Of a stretch of DNA of 64,000 nucleotides, positions 58,007 to 64,000 are shown piece by piece. Position numbers and translations under genes: made by a program. The DNA lies in contig CM049320.1 in NCBI GenBank assembly GCA_026874595.1, positions 52,402,714 to 52,466,713 on the forward strand. The letters are read 5' to 3'. How positions within the stretch are numbered: the stretch's first letter is position 1; each line of letters begins with the position of its first letter. The stretch comes from Sipunculus nudus (lineage: Eukaryota; Annelida; Sipuncula; Golfingiida; Sipunculidae). The notes under the pieces were generated by a model. The model did not search any database, was not told the DNA's origin, and saw only the letters and a list, made by a program, of their open reading frames with translations.

Positions 58007-60030
58007 TGATTGATTGATTGATTTTCTTTATTGCCTCCAATGAATTGAAGAGTACAATCAATTTTCTTATAATGAGAATGCGCCATCAGACGGCAATACA
58101 GAATGAAATTGTAACACACAATATTAAGATGAAATTACAATACAATAAAATCTAATAAAAAATAGTATATTCATATGCATATTCATGTAGACATTTCGTG
58201 TCATTAAACCAAGATATTAATTGACATCAAGGTAAATTGAAGCGGAAAACACAAAAATAATTACTCATTACTGAATATAATTTTCGGCCACAACGACTCA
58301 ATGGTTGGCTTCATATTCCTAAGCATTAAGCCAGCCCTATACGAAAGTGAGACCATGTCCTCCCGCGGCATATCAGGGAGAGGTTTTCCAAGTAGAGTAG
58401 CGATAAACGAGAAGTCATCTAAGTTGAAGAGGTAAGCGCTTATGTGTACACTAAAGTTATCAATAATGAAATCCCACATGGAATCTCTTTCTGTTTTTGT
58501 CATATCACATTCTACTACTACATGATGGACCGGATTGTGGAAAAGTTTGCCGCACAAATGACAAAGAAATAATTCGTTCCTAATGTCTATACAGCCATAG
58601 AATGATAGCAGTTTGACCATATAAGAAAATATATTGTATGATGCAGGGATATCCCTTGCATATAACCAGAGGATGGATGGCTGAAGAAAGGAAGGTTTTA
58701 CTTCACGTAACATGTTAAACTCCGGATTAAGATTTGTTCTTTGGAGAAATAAGTCAGTTTCCATGGAAACTAGCTTTTCAGTTACGATACGGTTCCATGA
58801 CAATTTGTTTGGAAACTTTAAGTCGCCTAACCAGCTAATTAAAAAGTTTTCGAGGTTATACTTTTTCAGAATTGAAATTATGTCGGCTGCAAACCCGTAT
58901 ATTGGCAGATTACAAAAGCCGCCACTAATTACGCGCATCCATAGAATGGATTTTGAAATGTTATTGTTGTTACGTATCCTTCAAAGGAATAAAAGTTTCA
59001 TGCGGTCAATGAACGCTTCCAGTCTCGGCATGCCGACCAGACTCTGAGCTAAATCCGACCGAACTCGAGGGTGCATCATCTGCGCATTTTTAATGCAAAA
59101 CCTGTGCATTCGTTCCAGAATTAAGTACTCTTGCACGGTCAATGACCACCGTAACTCTGCCCCGTAGCGAGCCCTCGGGAGGACCATTGTCTTATACAGA
59201 TTTATAGCCGTCAGGGGATTTAAACCATATGGCCGAACACCTGATCCTGCTAATGCCATGAATGATCCCTTGCCCTTTCTGCATGCTTCATTCGTCCGAT
59301 CAATGGAGGACATGCTGGCATTTAATAAAATACCGAGGTGTTTATGACTTCGGGTTTGCTTTATTGTCTCATTGTTTAATATCCAAAAGCGATGAGGGCT
59401 TCTCAGATTATACATCCTTTCACTTTCACCAAAAGTAATAATAACGGTCTTTGTAGTATTAAATACAAATCTCTACTTATTAGAATACGCAACGCATGTG
59501 TCAATCATTAATTGGAGATCAGAAGGCGTGAGTGCCAGCAGTGCAATGTCATCTGCCTGAGTGGGACACCCTGTAAATATATCACCTATTTTGGCCCCAA
59601 CGCCAAGAATTCTAAGTTCCCTCATGAGATCATTAATAAAAATTAAGTATAGAAGTGGCGACAGTACTCCCCCCTGCCGGACAGACTGAGCAATGGGAAT
59701 CTTTCTGCTGGTTTTGTCCTGGTATAAAATTTTCGCTGTCATTTTTGTGTACACGTTAAATAAAATCCTCCATAATTTCCCATCGATTCCCATTTTATAT
59801 AATTTCACGAATAATCGATCGTGGTGCCAGACACGATCAAAGGCTTTGCTACTGTCGAGACAGCAGCAGTAAACTAGGGACTGCCGCTCGAGATTGTGAC
59901 AAATGCATTCCAGCAGGCAGTGTGATGCATTAAGTGCGCCTGTACCTTTTTGAAATGCAAACTGCATGGGGTCAGGAAAAGCAATTCCTGACACGGTAAT
60001 ATATTTATTAAAACGAGAGTGCAAAACAAT
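58007..60030 (-). mobile_element. 5'-truncated non-LTR retrotransposon (LINE)
   Basis: The minus strand carries the C-terminal two-thirds of an ORF2-like protein, then a 3'UTR ending in GGCAATAAAGAAAATC and an (AATC)n tail at 58007-58024, the short-repeat tail style seen in CR1/L2/Jockey-type LINEs. The endonuclease and RT N-terminus are missing, as expected for a 5'-truncated insertion. Confidence 0.85.
58261..60030 (-). pseudogene. LINE reverse transcriptase and C-terminal region, two in-frame stops
   Basis: One reading frame spans the whole region. RT motifs are QFAFQKGTGALNASHC, CCCLDSSKAFDRVWH (first catalytic Asp), VRQGGVLSPLLYLIFINDL and TQADDIALLALT (catalytic pair). Downstream are RFCIKNAQMMHPRVRSDLAQ and a C-terminal Cys/His cluster (CHLCGKLFHNPVHHVVVEC) followed by KTERDSMWDFI. 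Stops interrupt the frame at 59473-59475 (TAG) and 58981-58983 (TGA), without any frameshift, so the copy is fairly young. The family is probably in the CR1/L2/Jockey group but cannot be fixed by eye. Confidence 0.9.
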
Positions 60031-60770
60031 CAATCAAAATCAATCAGTTTATTTAGGCTCGTTTCTCTTGCGAAAAATCAACTGTTCCTGGGGAATAATC
60101 TCATTCCAACGCTAATGTAGTGATAACCCGTGCTTCCCTCTGAGGTATACTACGGAAGTTATATCCTGTGTCTGTTGTTTATATGAAAAAAAAATCAGCA
60201 CCATTATCAATGAATACATAAGCGAAAAAAAAAAAAAACTTGCGAGTACAATGTCACGGTGAACGTTTTCTTTAATTGTCTGATTATCCTATAAAAATTA
60301 CAAGGCATTTCGATTCAAAATCTGGGGTAGATGAGCCCGAGTACTTTGCCCTGTATATTCTTCCAAATGCACCCCTCGAGACTTGCAGAGAATATGGACA
60401 ATTTTTCTTTACACAACAGTAAATTTTAAAAAAATGGGGAAAATTTAAGTATATCTTTTTTTAACATTTCTTTGTCAATTTTATTACTATTATTTATGTT
60501 TTGACTGAAGTTGTTGCTTTATATTTGCTCAAAAACCATGATACATCAAGTGAAACTAATTTATCTAATTTGTAACTGAGATTTTACATATTGTACGTGT
60601 TGAGTGAAAGGGTCATATATTTTACTTACCGGGGCAATTTTAAAAGGAATGAAAGCGGATTGTGCAAGGCTGACATTATTCTATAATTCTAAAGATGTTT
60701 TATATTTAAATTAAGGTTATATAATATAATAATATAAAGGTTAGTTTTGATTCACCGAGATATCCCTTCA
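60031..60770. other. No gene recognised; AATC tract at the LINE 5' junction
   Basis: AATCAATCAAAATCAATCAG directly abuts the truncated LINE on the plus strand. The rest is AT-rich with A-runs at 60186-60192 and 60224-60238. Confidence 0.5.
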
Positions 60771-60772
60771 AA

Positions 60773-60997
60773 TTATATATATATATAAATATATATATAT
60801 ACATATATATATACATATATATATATATATATGTGTGTGTGTAGGTAAAGTTAAAGAGTGACGCCTTTCAGACAGACTAAATTGTTAATTAACACTGTGT
60901 GTGTTAATAAACAAGTTATTCTATCTAAAAGGGCCACTCTTTATCTTTATACCTACGCTTATACTACAAACTAACTAACACGGCGGCTATACCACAC

Positions 60998-61063
<66 letters not shown>
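60773..61063. repeat. Two (TA)n tracts
   Basis: An interrupted TA/CA/GT tract at 60773-60843 and a pure TA tract at 61001-61063 bracket about 155 bp of unique sequence. Confidence 0.9.
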
Positions 61064-61065
<2 letters not shown>

Positions 61066-61149
61066 ATGTGGGTGTCAATTTTAGAGACAGCTGGAGAATC
61101 TTACTCTATCTTTAAATATATAACATGTGTATATGTGTGACATTTCTTT

Positions 61150-61440
61150 TACAGATCTGACATTCTCCACTCCTGATGTATTTCATGACTGAGCCAAGCA
61201 TGGAAACGTTTCCCACGGACAGGTGATGGACCCACGTTCACCCTGCAGCATGACTGTACCGGATCTGACAGCCATTAAGCTGTAGCAGTGCTGTAGTCGC
61301 TGCTTCCTATTACATGCCAGCAGGGGTGCAGATAGCAGAAAAGAAAACGTGTTGTCGTACACACAGTCACACGTGTGACCATGGTGTCCGCGTGAGAACC
61401 ATGGACGATGACTGCCAGTTCCCACACTTAACATAAGTCA
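61150..61440. other. GC-richer island, unassigned
   Basis: This stretch is clearly richer in G and C than its flanks and carries an 83-codon minus-strand frame (HRPWFSRGHHGHTCDCV). A plus-strand acceptor-like TTTCTTTTACAG precedes it. No domain is recognised on either strand; it could be an untranslated exon. Confidence 0.25.
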
Positions 61441-61444
61441 CAAG

Positions 61445-63175
61445 ACAAGTCATTTATTACCGTAAATTATCGTCAATTAAATAATTCAGAGCCCGGCCAG
61501 TCTCCATTCCACTCCCTGCGTGTACCTATAGTGTTACTCTAAATGCCGTGAGAATTCAAAGTATGATGAACAAACCAAGTACATATGCATGTTAATTTAC
61601 AGAAAATGGACCCTCCGCATTTTCTGTTATTTCAGTAGCGCTGTAAAGCTGATAAAATATTCAATATTCCATTAAAATAAAGATTATAAAAAATGGATAA
61701 AATATAAAGAACATTACTTTTACAATTGTTACACAACTTTTGTTTACTACAATATTGTTACTACAATATTGAATATTGCAAAAGGAAGATTTGTCTCAAT
61801 GAAACATGTGCATTTGCTCGTTATATAAATGATAGATCTAAGTTCAGTATAATGAAAAAAATGAACAATCTTTTGTTATTATTATTATTATTATTAATAT
61901 TATTATTGCTGTGGAATATTTAATAATGGTTGTAATCTGATGTTACTACGATAAAGCTGATTTAGTATACATGTTTTTAAGTGTATACTAAACGTAATAT
62001 AACAATCGTAAAGACATTATGTTGATATGATAATAATTAAAAGATAATGTTATTTTGTATGCCTCAATTTTACCCATTTGAAATATCGCATTCTCTTAAA
62101 AATGTAAGAATAGTTGTGCAAATCATATTATATAATGTACTGAAATTAACGGGTTTTTTGTTTGTTTTCCTTTGATATCAACAAATAATTCAAATTATTC
62201 TATTTTACAATTTGGGACAGATTGAATCCTATTTTCCCATGCAGGTTTTGATAATTAAGATGTTTTCATTTACCAAAAAATGCTTCTGGTGTATGCTTTA
62301 ATAAGGTGGCAGGAGTGGTTCCCGAGTATGACCTGACGTTTCAGCTTTTCTGTGCAGTGAACAATCTGACGCTTTGGGGCACCCTGAAGTATACATATTC
62401 TGAACGCTTGGTATATGTATTCAACACATTCCATTAAAATATAAGGATGCAAATAATAAATAGTAATCTGCATTCTAGGGAATGCAAGCCTCCGCCATTT
62501 TGGAGGTCTCGATTTTGCATTCACTCAGTCGACCGATATTCCAAAGTTAATTTTTGCACAACTGACCGTACATTTGTGAATATTCCTTGATGACGTTCCT
62601 GACCCTGGACTACGCGCCTGGTCCAAACTAAAATATAATCGATTCTACATTGGCCCTTACTCGCAATGCCCTTAAATTTAATGAAATTTTGTTCATGTTA
62701 TGTTGTGAAGAAACACACACACGAACATACAAAAAACAGGGATGAACCTATCAGGAGGCAATAAAGGAGGTAGTCGTGTCTTACAGGGCTTCATTAATCT
62801 GAACCGGAGGCTAAGATCTAGGAAACACTGGCAAGCACAAATTAACATGATCACGGAGAAATAAAAAATCCATCTCTTCTACTATTGAAACGTTTAGGCC
62901 TACATTGGCTTAATTTTAACATTGGTACAACGATTGCGGCCGTATTTCCTGTACTCAGCACCTGCTGTAAATTGGTTGTGTATATTTTTAATATTACAAA
63001 GCAAATTTAAGTTTGAAAATGAGAACGGCAGTTCCATCAGTGCTATAATGTGCTCGTTTATGTTGAATATTGCATAATGTTTTTATCCGTTACTTTAGTC
63101 TAAGTACGACATTGGTATAAGGTACGAATGAATAAATCTTAATGGTGTCTTTATCATAGGATGTTGAAGTCCCCT
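61445..63175. other. No gene recognised
   Basis: AT-rich with a (TTA)n run at 61877-61910. The minus-strand frame 62270-62524 (KLKRQVILGNHSCHL) is open but unassigned. Confidence 0.35.
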
Positions 63176-63179
63176 TATA

Positions 63180-63368
63180 TTATGATGCCCTTGGCTGCAG
63201 CACGCTCATCCCATTGTTAATCCTTTTCGGTTTCGTGAATGCAAGCAAAGCCATCAAAATATCAACATTGTATTGGTACTCGCTGCCGGCAGGTGGCAAT
63301 AGTGGCTCAGGCACATCTATGTCCGCGATACCTCCCTGGCCTAAACGTATTTTAGGCTGCCTTATTTT
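63180..63368 (-). CDS. Possible terminal exon, unidentified
   Basis: After the minus-strand acceptor ATTATATGTAG, 62 codons are open to TAA. They read KIRQPKIRLGQGGIADIDVP, EPLLPPAGSEYQYNVDILMA and KPKRINNGMSVLQPRAS. The sequence is richer in G and C than its flanks, which favours coding. It has no ATG near its start, so it would be an internal-to-terminal exon. No family is recognised and no upstream exon was found before the window end. Confidence 0.35.
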   Translation of the reverse strand, partial: KIRQPKIRLGQGGIADIDVPEPLLPPAGSEYQYNVDILMALLAFTKPKRINNGMSVLQPRAS

Positions 63369-63727
63369 CTACATATAATTTACTTTATCGAAAAGCCGAA
63401 AAAAGATTTCTTTTCCTGAATCTAGAACCACCGAGGTGAAATAAATGGTAATGACAACCACTACTCCTGTACAATGTTTATTTTACATGTGACGATATTA
63501 ATACTATATATATAAGAATTAAAATTTTATGAGAAGGATAGGCAGCATTCCTTACCTCATATTTAATTTGCGAAGGACTAAACTTATTCCAGAATAGTCA
63601 TAAGTAGTCAAGCCATTTCACCGATAAACTCTACATCAAAGGTATAGTCCTGTCTCCCACACTGCCTTTAGGGCTCTGGAATGGAAACCTTCCACCCAAA
63701 AACCAACACGTCGTATTATTCAGGACC

Positions 63728-63845
63728 TGGGCAGTCGAGTGGTAACAAGTGCGGCTCTCCCCGCCGGCGAACCATGTTCGATTCCCCATGCAATGGCATT
63801 ATGAGATTGGGTTATAGTGGCCCATCCGAGATTTACTGTTTTCTG
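63728..63845 (+). repeat. tRNA-derived SINE head
   Basis: TGGGCAGTCGAGTGG is a good A box. ATGTTCGATTCCCC, about 42 bp on, is a good B box. The sequence between is GC-rich and tRNA-like. The following region (GATTGGGTTATAGTGGCCC) is SINE-like, but no clear tail is visible. Confidence 0.55.
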
Positions 63846-64000
63846 TAAAAATGACAAAATTTCGGCCATGGAGAATGGATATTTTTAGTTATAATAACTA
63901 ATTCTACAATCATGGTACATAAATAAAGATAAAATTTAAACACATACGTCATAAAGGATTCTCAAAATGACTAAATTCAAACAAAAGTTTAAACAAAATT

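Noticed and set aside
58261-60030. LINE RT joined to the 54-55 kb fragments as one element
   Set aside because: The 55.2-kb fragment is a DNA-transposon helix-turn-helix on the other strand. There is no continuity.
63180-63200. LINE endonuclease fragment suggested by a GDFN tetrapeptide
   Set aside because: It needs a frame with a stop just before it and has no further endonuclease motifs. The alternative frame gives a longer open exon.
63728-63845. Functional tRNA gene
   Set aside because: A and B boxes are present but the arms do not pair well and no acceptor stem is visible, so a SINE head fits better.

Overview
The window looks like animal nuclear DNA. It is AT-rich, has short exons with GT-AG junctions and long introns, carries (TA)n, (TC)n and poly-C/G tracts, and is crowded with eukaryotic transposable elements. 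The immune-type exons (PAN/apple-like, C-type lectin, CARD), the tRNA-derived SINEs and the GTCC-rich tandem families suggest a lophotrochozoan, most likely a bivalve mollusc. That assignment is inference from gene and repeat style, not a database match. No bacterial operon, CRISPR array or rRNA gene was seen. // Layout. 1-10.2 kb: a PAN plus C-type-lectin-domain (CTLD) gene on + (1294-2648, frameshifted in its last exon) and the terminal CTLD exon of a second lectin-like gene on - (9933-10156). Both use the same phase-1 intron inside the CTLD. 13.9-16.1 kb: a four-exon gene on - for a small protein with an N-terminal CARD followed by a coiled coil. 18.0-21.1 kb: two adjacent tandem arrays (about 340 bp and about 280 bp units) that share a 12-bp palindrome. 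25.0-25.3 kb: an unidentified exon on - with a PQQ-repeat-like motif. 27.4-33.7 kb: a complete but inactivated LTR retrotransposon on -, with both LTRs, a GTAT target duplication, PBS and PPT. Its domain order is gag(SCAN-like)-protease-integrase-RT-RNase H, the Gmr1 type of Ty3/gypsy. 35.7-40.7 kb: scattered exon candidates, including a PAN-like one and two symmetric phase 1-1 exons. 39.2 and 41.6-42.2 kb: two tandem arrays with exactly 93-bp spacing. 45-48.5 kb: a tandem duplication split by a 13-bp-TSD insertion, the second half of another CARD, and a gypsy integrase fragment. 51-55.5 kb: an inverted duplication, tandem repeats and a remnant of a pogo/Tigger-type transposase. 56.4-57.6 kb: a TA-flanked TIR transposon with a nested TIR element. 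58.0-60.0 kb: a 5'-truncated non-LTR retrotransposon (LINE) on -. 60-64 kb: microsatellites, one possible terminal exon and a SINE. // The host genes fit together only loosely. PAN/CTLD proteins are typical secreted or surface recognition molecules and CARD-coiled-coil proteins are typical intracellular adaptors, so this may be an immune-gene neighbourhood diluted by repeats. Most of the remaining sequence is intron, intergenic DNA or old repeats in which I see no gene.
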